A stretch of 64,000 bases of DNA from assembly GCA_030141605.1 (NCBI GenBank), contig JAQGDQ010000148.1, positions 124,001-188,000 of the forward strand, written 5' to 3'. A program made the position numbers and the translations under genes. Under the pieces are notes generated by a model. That model made no database searches. It was not told where the DNA came from and saw only the letters and a list, made by a program, of their open reading frames with translations. The DNA comes from Tubiluchus corallicola. Lineage: Eukaryota > Priapulida > Priapulimorpha > Priapulimorphida > Tubiluchidae. Numbering within the stretch: position 1 is the first letter of the stretch; every line of letters begins with the position of its first letter. This document shows positions 50,533-63,439 of the stretch, piece after piece.

Positions 50533-53500
50533 TTTCCAAGTGAGAATATAAAAATTCGTTATCACGCTTATATTTTTCGATATGAATGCTTTAATATGGA
50601 TACATGATTATGCCAAATACCTTACATTGCCAAGGGCGCTTCCATATGCACCTGCGGCTGGAGAGATCCAGTTTTGCTAGTTCGTGCTTACAAATAAAAA
50701 TACTTATCTACTTACAATCAGTCTAGATAACACAATATGAAACCTCAGTGCAATCCAGAGTTTTACAGTCACTGCAGCCGCACAAAAGTGTTCCCGCCTT
50801 ACGTCCTTTTTGTGTTTTTTGACAAATACAGGTTTGCAGTCGAAATTCATACGACGGCAACGGCATAAATCAAAAAACAAAATGCTAACGAATGTGTCAC
50901 ATAGGCGTGAAACAACATACACAATTATTAAAAGTGCTAAACCATAGTTCGTTATTATCATTGTAAGTTGTACCTACAGTTCACCTTGCCAGCTTTATTC
51001 ATTGCATAATAAATTACACTCGCCATCTCTGTACAGTACACAGTTATCTGCATGACCAACTGTCTTGCTGTTCTCGTTTATCCCCGTGAGTTATGATATT
51101 GTTTAGTCCAGCGCAAAACTTCTAAACATTTAAAATGTCTTGAAGAATGTATGCTATAATTATTACAATAGGTGAGAAAATTAACAGCAACAACATTCAA
51201 AACCAATCACTTGTTGAAAATTCTATTCTTTGTTTTAACACACCCAGTGCAAAATAAAACGGATTCCATCCGTATAAAGTCAGCATCTATTTTTACATGA
51301 TAATATAATAACGAAAATGAAATCTGGTTACACAAATAAAAATCAATAGGGATGTAAAATGAATAAGATAAAGGGGAATGTAACGCAATCAACCGTTGTG
51401 ATAAATGACGTGTGACATGTGATAAATAAAACAAGATTTCATATCGTTTTCATAACATTAAAATAAAAACACTAGACAAGCTTGTATGTTATAAGCTATA
51501 TAATGTTGAAAACAATAAAAAGCTAAGAAAACCATATACTGATAAATCGTTTTCACTTTCACTGAAACTTGAATGTAACTTTCCAAAAGCCACAGACGAT
51601 TCTGCCTTTTAAATTTGACTGAAAACTTGTTGCTGATTCACAACTTATTGTCAATTAAGTAAAAATTAAGTCCGTTCCAATGATCAAAATACTTCGAAGT
51701 AAAGTATTCCCAAATTTACTAGAAGTTTCACTATATACGGACGCTAATTTCAGTTGAGCAAGATCCCCGCTTGGAGGTAGGGGTGGAAACAGCATCACAC
51801 CTTCACTGAATGTTCTTCTGCCCAGGGATAGTTACTTTGGGAAGATATACATAAACATCAAAAAATAAAAAATATCAACTTTTAGGCAGCTTTACACATC
51901 ATAAGTGACTTAACTAAGAAATTAAATCTAATAACAATTTATCACATTTTGCCAAAGTCCTTAAGTCTTTTACAGTTAAACGGCTAACTCGTCATAACAT
52001 TGACATATTATTACAGAAATTTATGAATGTTCAGTTATTCAAATGCTATTGGAGCAAAATCAGTATCATTAACTATATTTAAATTTTCCAGTCACTGTTA
52101 CAAAACAGTTTTACGATATGTCACAAGTTTTTAGCACCATTAATAAAGAAGTAAATGAAAAACAGTTAAGTTTTGCCACTTTTAGATATTCTTTACTATA
52201 TTAGAGCTATACTCTAGATACATTTAGTAGATAAAATATGATATGTTACGTTACATAGAGGCACAGTAATACTGATTTAAGTGATACTGTAATTAGACTG
52301 AGCAACAAAAATAAAATTTTAATGGGTATTGCTAAATCAGTAATATTTTAATACTTTGGCAACCTTTACAACTTATGACTCTATAGAAAGTGTAGCCATA
52401 GTTAAATAGCCAACTTATAGCCATATTTATATGTAAGTAACAAAAAGTACTAATTCGCCTAAAATATGTCTAGTATTTGCACTCATAATTAATTTGAGTT
52501 AAGCTAATAAATTTTCACTAATCTAGCTTTTCACTCCAGTCTAAAACAATACATATATTCAAAAATACAAGATAAAATCGGATATCGTGATATTGCTATT
52601 ACTATTGCTTCGCTGATTATATATGATTTAATAACTTCAACAACAACTGCTAGCTAGCTATATCTAGTTCAACAAATAAAAGCTAATACAATTCTGGCAA
52701 GCAACGATCTTTAATAGATGTGCATTATTAAAATATTTTATGAGCAATAAGTATATCACACTGGTATATATTTGCATAACATTTTGTATATCATACATAA
52801 TTAAACTCTCCATTAAAGATTTACCACAAAATAACAAAGTAAATTAAAGACGTCTTATAACTGTGTCGAAATTACGCTTCTAAAAGTAATCACTGCAAAT
52901 AATCACCATATTTCACACCCACACAATACTATTTTTATTAATCTATACATTACACATTTAAAACCGCTACCTGTATATTTGAGGTACTTCGATACATAAT
53001 AAATCTACACAAATATCTTATTAATTATCTTAGCTAGTAGCTGCAACCCTGAAATGCAAAGAAGTTATATTAACTGATATGTAATATCTGTTTCCTATGC
53101 TTACATAATGATTTGTTTTTTGAATCTGCATTTACAATAACTGCTTTCACACATCACATGTGCATACCTACTCGCACATACAGTACTGCCACTGTTAAGA
53201 ATAAGCAATCAGCCCTTATTATGCTGCTGCAGTACTTATAATAACCTACATAACATTGTTACAACATTACTAGCACATGCGCGAAGAGTCAATATCATGC
53301 ATCTACCATTCTAATTTCAAGAAACCTAAGTATGTGTGAATGAGTTATCAATTCAAATTGGAATTATGAAGTAAAAAATCTTTGGCTCTGTGTTAGAATT
53401 GAAAAGCAGAATTAGGGTTTAAGATAACAGTATATTAACAAGCTTTGCCATGGAAGTCATTAAGCTATTAATCTCCTAGAACAAGCCGAGATTTGATGAA

Positions 53501-54478
53501 GCCAATAATATTTTCATCAACTCTCATAAAAAGTTAAAGTGGATCTAAACTTGTTATTAATGATAACTACAGTGGATTGCTAGCCTAGTGAAAGTGAAAG
53601 TGTTTTTCTTAACAGTAAGAAGAAATCTATTGTAAGACATTCTTTTCATTATTTCAGCAATCTCCAAATACCCTTCAGCCAAACCAGCAATCTCACAAAT
53701 TCTTACACAAAGTAGCTTATATCATAACCATTACAATAAGCTTTGCAAGACGAAACCCGACACTTAGCGCAAATTTTGGTTCGTTAGCAACTCAATGGAT
53801 AGCTGTGAATTAACTTTCAATGCTGCTTGCAAAACCTTTGAAGCAGAGTAAAGTACTGGGTAATCTCAGAAGCTATCCCAAGGCACATTAAATCATCTGA
53901 ATATTGAAAAGTACTAAACTGCGGCAAACACAAATTAAATAGACTGGAACATGAAAGACAAGTATTAAAGCACTAATTGAGTTTATGCAAAGTGCTTTTA
54001 CGTTAAATGTTCTTGATTTTAGCATTTGCTTGAATTTAACCATGGACTGAGCGGAACGCTGAACACTTCAGACAATATCACTTACAAGACTGAAAAACAC
54101 ACGGATACACATTCTAAAAAAAAATAAAATAAAAAATAAAAATCACTTTCTACAAAACCATGGAAGTGCAAAAGATATGTCCAAAACTTATGAGTTTCAC
54201 AGAAATTACTTTCAGTAAGATGATGCACACCAGCAGTATGCGAAGGAATAAACACCATTTACAATTTTCAATAATACAATGTGTTTTCACATTTTCTGAT
54301 ATTATGACACTTAAATATGTGACTGTTTCATATGCATAGTTTTCCAAGTGCATAGCCTTCCAAGTGACATGATGAAGCAACTCAACAGTTGCAATGACAT
54401 CAACAATACATTTGTCCACCTAAAAATAAACAAATATTTAACAATTGCACAATTTTTTGAAACTTATTTGGAGGATCC
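50533..54478. other. Region between two convergent genes; likely includes the PRR5-like 3' UTR
   Basis: No coding exon is recognised. The synaptotagmin (+) and PRR5-like (-) genes end facing each other 4.4 kb apart. On the minus strand the first AATAAA I noticed after the PRR5-like stop is at 52939-52934, which would give a 3' UTR of about 1.5 kb if there is no further intron; this is tentative. Confidence 0.4.
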
Positions 54479-57400
54479 TTAAACTTGTCCCTCTGTGAAG
54501 CTCCTTGCACGTACTCGAAGATCCTCATTTTCCAGCAATGGCTCCAGATGACTTGCCAGACTGGGAATTCTTGCATGACCAGAAGGTGATTTCTGGGAAA
54601 GACCCAATGGAAGACTGGACGGTCTATTCGCATGTTTTGGCTGTGTCTTCTCATAGTGATCTGAAAAAAATTCGATCCAATATAATCGGATGAATCCCAG
54701 TTTCACCGATTCCTGTAATTAAATATGATAAATATGCAGTATTAGTATGGGATAGTAGCTGGTTGCTGTAAACTAACACATATTATAGATGTATATGCAT
54801 CACAAGAATTTGCATATCTTCATCTCTTTAGACAAGGGGCAATTATTATTTGTTAAGCATACGAGACTTCTCTACAACATTGTTTATAAATACAAAAGTG
54901 GAAACTACTTATCAGACACATTTTGAGCATCATATAATTATGGCGTAAATCATTTAAAAAACATAAAAAAAGGAGTGCATTTAAAGCACAAACGTTTTGA
55001 CATGTATGACAAACTGGCAAAGACAGAGAATCTACACATTACTGAGACATCACAACTCACAAACTGCAACACTACAAGGCAGCATGGGTAGTAAGTGGCT
55101 TGGACTTGCACTTGGCTAGTGAAAGAAACAAATCAATAGACATTCTTTAAAGTCCACATTTAAAAAAGTCTCAATAAAATGTGTGAGGGCCACAGTAAAT
55201 TTATTTGCATTGATCACTGACTGTCACATCTTTCAGCACATGATTCGCACAAGAAACATTCGACTCCTGCAATAAGATTCCAGCACAGTATTTATGCGCT
55301 GACCAATTATTGACTGCCATAGTTCTTAACAAGTAATTCGCGCAGGAGTTTAACAATACAGCTCATGTAATAGGACCGCAGCTCAGGACTTATGCCCTGA
55401 CCACAACCTAACATAATATTAGGCATTATAGCAAAAGCAAGAGTAACCAAAACATAACAATGAAGATTCCAAATCATAAATGAGGTGAATTGCTGAGTGG
55501 TCATTGCATGTGCTTCCCAACCAAAATTAACTTCTTCAAACCTGTGCAATCTGTGTTATAGTTGGCATAGGCCTGTAGGGGAATATTTTAAGAAAAGGAA
55601 ACGTCGCTACTGCTAGTGCAACAGGTACTACAACAAGCTACAGATTACTGCAAATTTTGCTATATCACGATCAGTTTTACTGTCAAAGCTAGCGTTACTA
55701 TCACCATACATATCTGTCGACACTCCCTCCCCCCATGATTTCCACTAATGTCCACCACCATTATGTGTGTACCACCATTTTCATTATGTCATTTCAAAAG
55801 TAGCTTTGTTTTGTGGGGTATAATTCAAAGCATCTTTCAAAATATAGGGTAAAAACAACACAGTAGACTGCAGTACACATCAGTAATAACAGCAGTCTTT
55901 TCTGCAAGTTTTGACATGTTTTTGGCTATAAGCATTTTGTGACCTATATATTAACCTTTTGGCCAACAGAATACAGCAGCACACTTTAATTTCACAAGCC
56001 TGATTCTTGAAGTGTACAAGGCATGTGCAGGCATTATTGTTACAGGCATATGTATTAGTTAATTTGGACACTAAACACGACAGTACCAGTCTCATCATAC
56101 AGGCCAGTCAGAATAGCATTATGACAGAAATTCTCATCATAGAGGCAGTGAAGCAGTTAAGAATGGTGCCGAGGATGGTCAGTGAATGGACAGGTGAACA
56201 CCATGTTCGATGCCTACTCTAGCCGTTTTCATTTATCACGTCAATTCTGTTTTTACTTCATGAAGGGAAGATGCATCAACATGTGTAAACATTAATGGCA
56301 AATCAAAACGTGTATGTGAAAATATGAATGGTGCAACAAAAAGTTCTATTTATGTAAACATTAGTGTATAGGTAAAATGCTGGATTTGTGTAGATGTTAA
56401 GGAACTCTAGATTTTCAGTGTCTCATCTTAAATGTACAGGCTTGATAATGAGTGACACCCGGTTTTGCTACAAACATTCACATTGATTAAGGCATGTTGT
56501 TGACATTTTTCAGTATACCAAATTGTATTAAGAAAACCAAAAGAGAGAAAAAATACATACCTAAGTCTACTTGCTTTGGCACCACTGCATCTCTACAAAC
56601 GTCGGGACATGGTTCTTCTTGGCCAAGATATAGACCTCTATAGCCAAGGTATGGTTTCACAACCAGAGCAACAATTGCCTCTAATTTTGCACAGCTGTCA
56701 TTGGGAAGTTCTTCGTAGTCATGGATGCTTTGCAGTACCAGAACCATTTGCTTAACAGATGCCGAAACCGGTGCCCCGCCATGTTTTCGCAGAGCTTCTG
56801 TTGTAAAAAAAGAAAGCAAAACCACTTTGTAGCATTACATTGCACGATTACTGCCACATAAGTAGTAATAAATAGATAATACATAATAATCATAAAACCA
56901 TAAACTAAAAATTAACAGAAGGCAAGTAACCTTGTCTCTGATGCAAATCAGATAAGCAACTCTGGCAGTAACTGAAAAAAGTGTAAACATTGCAAATTGG
57001 TCTGCCATTAATGGTGCGACAAAATTTTAGCTTTTGGTCAAATACCAAACAGAATATTAATGGAATCATTTCATTTATATTGACCCCACCTGGATGGTGA
57101 AAAATTAATAACAATGCATGTACTTCCAAGTTAAACAATATTACATGATTACAAAATCGCAAAAGTAATGGAAAACACAGAAAAAGGGCTAAAATTTTAA
57201 GAAACAATTTAGAGTTTATAAAGAATAATTGCATCTTATGATCCAACAGGCTATAAACAAGAAGCAAGATATAAGCTCTAGGACTCTAGCTTTGTACAAA
57301 ACATGCACAAAAAGATGCAAGAGGAAGAATTTTTGCAAGTGTGGTAAACAGATGGTTTTGCCAATATTGTACTTACTGACATAATAATATATTATTTAAC

Positions 57401-60400
57401 CTATATTGTTATTTATCGACTAATCCTTGTACATAATTTTGTTATTGTACCTGAGTATGAATAAATGGTAATAATAACAGCAATAATATTCACAAATACA
57501 TGTACACAGGAATTAAGCAGTAGAAAAATGTACAAGTGTCCTGTAAAAATTAAAAATATAAAAATCAGTTATTCAGGCTTCAACACACACTTACTATTGA
57601 ACAGAAACAAATTACATAAGAGTAATAATTGTCATTCTCCAAGATCCTCATTTTTATGCGCTCATTAAAACCCGAGGCAGAAGCTTTACACTTTTGCTTG
57701 GCTTAATTGTAAAGTAATCACCCTACCTAGAACAGTCTATTCAAAAATATTTCTTCTGAAAACTAATTATTTCTTTGAAAATTTGTACCTTACAATTAGA
57801 TACAGCAAATCCTTTAAAATTGACGAGAAAAATCAAAGAGTGACTATAGTTGATACATACCTAGTAACTTCACTTTTAACACGACTACGTCTCTGAAAGC
57901 CAGCAATGTAGTGCTTCTGATGTCAAACTCTTTTACCTGTTATGTTAATTTATATCTTATGCCAACACAGTAAATTAGATTGAATCCATGTTCAATTTAC
58001 AATGAAAACTGTGTCTTTGTAAAAATGTGCATAGCAAACTCAAAAATCTAAAGTTTCACATTTGTAAACATCTATTGAAACTCTTTTTACTCGAATCACA
58101 GACTAAACCTATACTGAAAGCAAAACTATTTTTTTAAATTTAAGACTAAAAATTATTTAACAATTTGAAGAAATCTCTGCATGTGTCTGAGTTCCTATGT
58201 TACAACATTCAACATCAACGCGATTTAAGTGCAACTTAAAGGTACATTAAAATCTGTCTTTAATTATATCAATAAAAAGTTTGCAAGGTAAACTGGCAAT
58301 TTCCTTACATTGTTAATAACTTAACTCATGATGATTTTTATGCAATAAATATAATACATAACTGCATATCTGCATAATTGATGTTCTAAATTTATTTGTA
58401 TTTTTTGAGAAAAAGTAAATACGTATCTTACAGCAATAGACCAGAAGAGATACTCTAATATCGGCAAAATGTCCTGATAGAAAAAATCCCAGATAGGTCC
58501 AATGCTGGATATAAGCTTTTCACCTAAACCACAGTAATCATATAAGATAATAAATGCTAAACACCATCATTTCCTTGACAAATGATACAATTCTTCCAGA
58601 ATCTTGCAAGCAAGTCACAGTCAAACTATAGATTTCTTTTTGTTTGAAATGCTGAGAAGCAATCATTTGAAAGAAAAAGCTGTGCATGTTCAATAAAACT
58701 CTCGTTGATCAGTTTACCCAGCTACTGAAAAAATAGTCTTAATAATAACTTTTTGTTCTGCCATTGATGTTGTACTTGCAGTTTTTGCACATAGAAAATT
58801 GTTTATCATGCCATTAAAATTTACATAAATAAAACTTTCTGTTGTGCCACTGATCTTCATTTGTGGTGCCACAGACATTCAGTTCCACAATTCATAAAAC
58901 CAATTGCTGATGTTTCCCTAGCTCTACAATACGTAACTGTCTGTTTTGTCATAGAATTGTTACTTCGGCAATGCAAGCTACACACTAATAATTTTTTTAC
59001 TTGACATGTGATTTGCTGTGTAATTTGTAATTACATGCACACACAGCTTCTTGTATCTTTCACACTTAAACATAAGCAACTTAATGCCACTGGCAATTGA
59101 CGTCTAACATAATGTCAATCATTTTCGTTGGCTGCCCAATCAGCGTGCAAGTTATTTCTGCCCCCCTGCAGAGCTTAATTAACGCAGGTACGTTCGGGGC
59201 ATTTAGCTACAGCTGCTGTTATGAAAAATGCCCAACTTTTCATTGGGTGAAATATTGACCTGGTTCTAGATTGTATTATTGTCAATTGAAATTGTAAATG
59301 AATTAGTGGAAATACAGAGTCTAGTTTTGTTTATAGGAAGAAATGCAGAACGCTTACGTCTATGAGTTGCTAATTAAACCATTTTGCAATCAAGAAAATA
59401 TGCTGTTTAGTTTAGTTTATGGCTTTGCAAGTTAGATAAAAACAACTATTTAATTAACTTTAAATAAGGACAAAACAAAATGTTTTGTTTTCTGGCAAGC
59501 TTTTATAAACCTCATGTGCTCAAAACTTACATTATACATCAATGTAATATTAGCTAATTCTACGCTATTTTTTTGGGTATAATCATGGTTAAAAGATGCC
59601 ATTGGGACTTATGTGACTCGGGCATTCAATATAAGGATTGTCTATGGAGTGGAACAGTCAAATTTATTCCATTTCTGTAACCTGACAAACGGAAAAATAC
59701 AAAAACCGAATAAATCTTGCAGATGAGCACATGATCAATTAATATAGAATAATACATCGCAGGCTTGATGTTTGTATGTTTAAAGGCAAGAGAGACAATA
59801 TTTTTGTTGCTAGTTTATTGTGTAGCAAAGCTAACTGGCTTAGTTTCTTAATTATGCTTGTCTCTGTATTTTGCAGTGCTTCAAAACTTCGTCTCTACAT
59901 TCTGTTTAAATTGAAAAGTCATTTTTTGCCTAATTAAAGTGTTAATTTCGTGTAAGAATAGCTGCTGCTCTGCTAATCTGTGTTTACGAAAAAGCGCAAT
60001 CAGTTTGTCTGCTGATTAGACATTACTTGTGACTGTCATGTTGTTTAGTTCCGTTTAGTTTAGCTTAGACAGTTGTTGTCTTGCGTGAGCTGTTGTCCCG
60101 AATGCTGCTGAGCGTGCTTACATTATAGCGGGGGCAGAGCGATAGACCAATATGTTTGACGTCAATTGTAAAGCATTAAAGTACACCAGAGAACGGTATT
60201 AAAGCATTTTTTTAATCTTCTTTCATGAGCGGAAAACATACCACAGAGTTTTACAATGCAAGTTATGTAAAGAACTTCACTTTTCTAAAATGCGAAAATT
60301 GTTTTTGACAATGACATAGACTACTCTGTTACAGACCACATACTGAGTGTATTTGGTACAAACCTTCATCCTGCCTGATTTTTTCTCGTAAAATCACCAT

Positions 60401-61138
60401 TCCTTTCATTAAAAGTTGCCCCTAAATAGGAATCAAATTACATACTGTACTGCTCAACTGTTTACGTCAAAGACAGATCTGATAAAATACTATGAAATAG
60501 GAAAATTTGTAGATTTAAAGGAATGTGTAGAAATATATAGAACTATTTTTCTAAGTGTGCTGGCGCACCACACATTATGTACAATCAGACACTATAGCAA
60601 GAGTTTTTCGTGACCATACCTGATAGTAGTCAAACAAAAGTGGTCCTACTTCAGATTCAGACATTTTCCTGAAAAACAAAGATAGACTGTGGTAAGACGC
60701 TGGTACACCAGCAAATAGTGAAATACCAGGAGAAGTTAGACAAAATGCATGATCAAATATTAAATACCTTATACAGTCACATAGGAACATCATCTCTTCT
60801 TGACTCATTTGCTTCTCTTGGAACAGCCCAATGACAGCATGCTGAATACTGAAATTAAAATATTACAATTAGAAAAATGTCTTTTCTAGCATTTCCATAG
60901 AATCATACATAAACATTAATCTGTTTCAAAATGATTAAATAATTTACGTTACCATATAAATTAATTTTATAATTTACACGGCACACCTGTTCCAGTCATT
61001 GTCCTTTTTTGAAGCAGTAGGTGAGTGAGCATCTAGGCGGAGCTCAAAAGCAGATGAAGGCCTCATGGGTGTTACTGCATGAGAGTTTCGACCACCTGAC
61101 CGAAGTCGTACAGCACCATCTGTGTGTAGTGTAGACAT
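54479..61138 (-). CDS. PRR5: PRR5/Protor-like mTORC2 subunit, HbrB-type domain (8 exons, complete)
   Basis: Minus-strand exons: 61138-60987, 60848-60768, 60668-60620, 60421-60364, 58523-58432, 57936-57861, 56797-56561, 54660-54479. They total 927 nt and join in frame at every GT-AG junction, giving 308 residues. An in-frame TAG at 61162-61160 supports the ATG at 61138. Residues 49-226 match the conserved core of vertebrate PRR5/PRR5L in order: WNSIQHAVIGLFQ (49-61), LLMKGMVILREKIR (97-110), IWDFFYQDILPILEYLF (124-140), IRSTTLLAFRD (150-160), VKQMVLVLQSIHDYEEL (184-200), VVKPYLGYRGLYL (215-227). In the known family this protein binds Rictor in mTOR complex 2, upstream of AGC kinases such as SGK and Akt. 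The C-terminal tail (229-308) is Ser/Pro-rich, shorter than in human PRR5, and ends near an RVRARS motif (297-302). PRR5 versus PRR5L is not meaningful for an invertebrate single copy. Confidence 0.9.
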
Positions 61139-63055
61139 TGTGAGAGCACACAGCACATTCTACTAAATTATGCACCATTCAATTACAGTTGCTAAAATAA
61201 AAACATTATTAAGTTGTAAGTATCAGCTTGATAAATGAAAAGTGGGTTATATACAGACTACAGAATTAGAAACGTATTTACAATATGATCAACAGCAGGG
61301 TTTGCAGATTTAACAATGTCATTTGCCTCCTCTTTAAAGACTGCTTTAGAAACAATTTTACTGACAAACCACTCCGTAACATGAGAGTGTGAAGGGATTG
61401 AAAAAGTAAAAACTTCTTTATGAATATTTGGGAAAAAGTTTGACTCTCTGAAAAACATGAACAGTTACAGTCTACCATAGATAGAGTCTAGAGTCTAGCT
61501 CTTGCAGGCAACTAAAGTGACCTATGATAGGATATATGTTAATAGCCTATTGTTATCCAGCACTAAAACTATAATGCTCGTTGTGATCCTGCACATGCAA
61601 TCATATATTTGGAAAAGCAAAGGAGAATCTTTTCACAATCCTTAAAAGACATGTAGATTTTTAATTTAATGTAGATTCTTAAAGTTGTTTCGTTTTTATT
61701 TGCTACTGACATCATTATGCAAGTTTTTTGTGTTTTATCTGACATTACATGTCCCATGATTTCTGTAAATTTGTATTGTTAAAGTTTTTTGTATTTTATA
61801 TTTTGTAGGCATAATAATAATAATTGTGAAGCCAAACACTTTGTACTAATTAAAAAAATTGTGAAGCCAAACACTTTGTACTAATTGAAAGATCAAATTA
61901 ACAGTATTTTAGTTAGTTCTTCATTTGATAGTAGGATGTTATTATTTCAGTTTTTCGCTTGCCAGTAGGCTTAAGTCGTAGTCTCTAGTCTTCGTGAATA
62001 TCTCAGTGTAATAATTTTTTGCCATGCCTTTATGTATTTGTGCACCACCAAGTCTTCGTTCTAAACGTAATACTACTACTTCTCATAACACTAATTCAGG
62101 ATTCAAGAATTAGTGGGCAGACAACAGTGCAAACCAATGCTTTTAAAGTACGTATGTGAAATAAGCCTACACCATATAGTAAAGTTGTTTATTTTCTCTT
62201 TTGCAATGACTATACTATAAAAAAATCATATACGTGCAAGCGTATAAGACATCTAAAAAATTGAAAGAAATACGTACATCATTAATACATTGGAAGACTT
62301 TAATACTGGAAACAAGCAACAGTTAATGCCCACAGTTTGTTTTGGAACTTGATTTGTGATCGTGAAAGTCAGGTTATCGGTAAGGCTTTGATACGTACGT
62401 GCGAAGATTTTTGTCATTCCCATTTTGCTTAATTCATGAAAGTTAGTACTTAGTAGCTTACCTTATATTGATTGCTTTTTTAACGAATATACAGTAAATT
62501 TTACATAATTAGGGATTAGAAACTATTCGAGCTAGACGGTAAACAGAGTTCAACAAAATTACACATTAGACCTCAGAATCAGGTATGTAATATTAATAAT
62601 AATATTATAATTAGGTCTGCTCAGTTCAAATATCAATTCAGCTCGTTGAATTGACTTACTTCAAGTCCAAGTCTTTAAATATATATATATTTAATTGATT
62701 TTCAGCTTCATTATTTGCATGATCCTTTTTTATGATTGTCATAAAAATTATACAGTGCATTAAATGTACTTCATTTGCCATTATTCTTGCGTTTACAATT
62801 TTCAAGTTTTTATTTTCAGTTATCTTTTTTGTCATACTGTTATTATCGCTAAATTGTTAAGTATTAATATTACTACCCCACTTGTCATCAGTTAACTATG
62901 GTTCTTTATATTTTAACTTAATGTCATTTATAAGTATTACTTATAATTGTTAATCATAAGCATTACTAACAGCAATAGTACAGCATCAGTAAAATGATAA
63001 TCAATAATCAAAGCTAGCTGACTAGACGACCAATTGGTCTTTCGCTACCCTTCAA
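61139..63055. other. Upstream region of the PRR5-like gene with a 30-bp tandem duplication
   Basis: Contains the 5' flank of the minus-strand PRR5-like gene. No promoter element can be assigned. A 30-bp block ending GTACTAATT (61822-61851) is repeated exactly at 61857-61886 after a 5-bp spacer. The other ORFs are short and unrecognised. Confidence 0.45.
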
Positions 63056-63128
63056 AAAAGTTTTGTTATGTCTGTACATATGTGTGTCGAGATAAATTAA
63101 TAAAGATGTTATGCTATGTTATGTTTTA
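63010..63128 (+). mobile_element. Possible 3' tail of a non-LTR retrotransposon, plus strand
   Basis: The plus strand reads GTCTTTCGCTACC, later AATTAATAAAGATG and then short TATGTTATG-type repeats (63107-63125). An AATAAAG signal followed by short tandem repeats is typical of CR1/L2-like LINE 3' ends. It faces opposite to the reverse-transcriptase remnant at 63440-64000, so it would be a separate insertion. Weak evidence. Confidence 0.35.
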
Positions 63129-63439
63129 GGCTCCTAGCGATGATGGAGCATTTTCAGCATTTCCTTTTTGTTGTGCTCATAAAGAAAGTATACGTTTCTG
63201 TAGTTAACTAAATGAAGAATCATCAGTGCTTGTATATAATTACTAAATAAGCAAATTGGTTTCTATTATCTTTTTCTTACTATTATACCTGTGAAAAACC
63301 TGTGATGTACTGGGCGAAAGAAAGTATAGGTTTTTGCATAGTTTTTTCTGTCTTAATACTAACTGGTTGCATGTGCAAACAAAAAAAGTTATCTCTAGTT
63401 TGTTCGCTAGCCGTCTGGTGGTGACATGTAGAAGTGGTG

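Noticed and set aside
54505-54693. Plus-strand ORF
   Set aside because: Antisense to the last coding exon of the PRR5-like gene.
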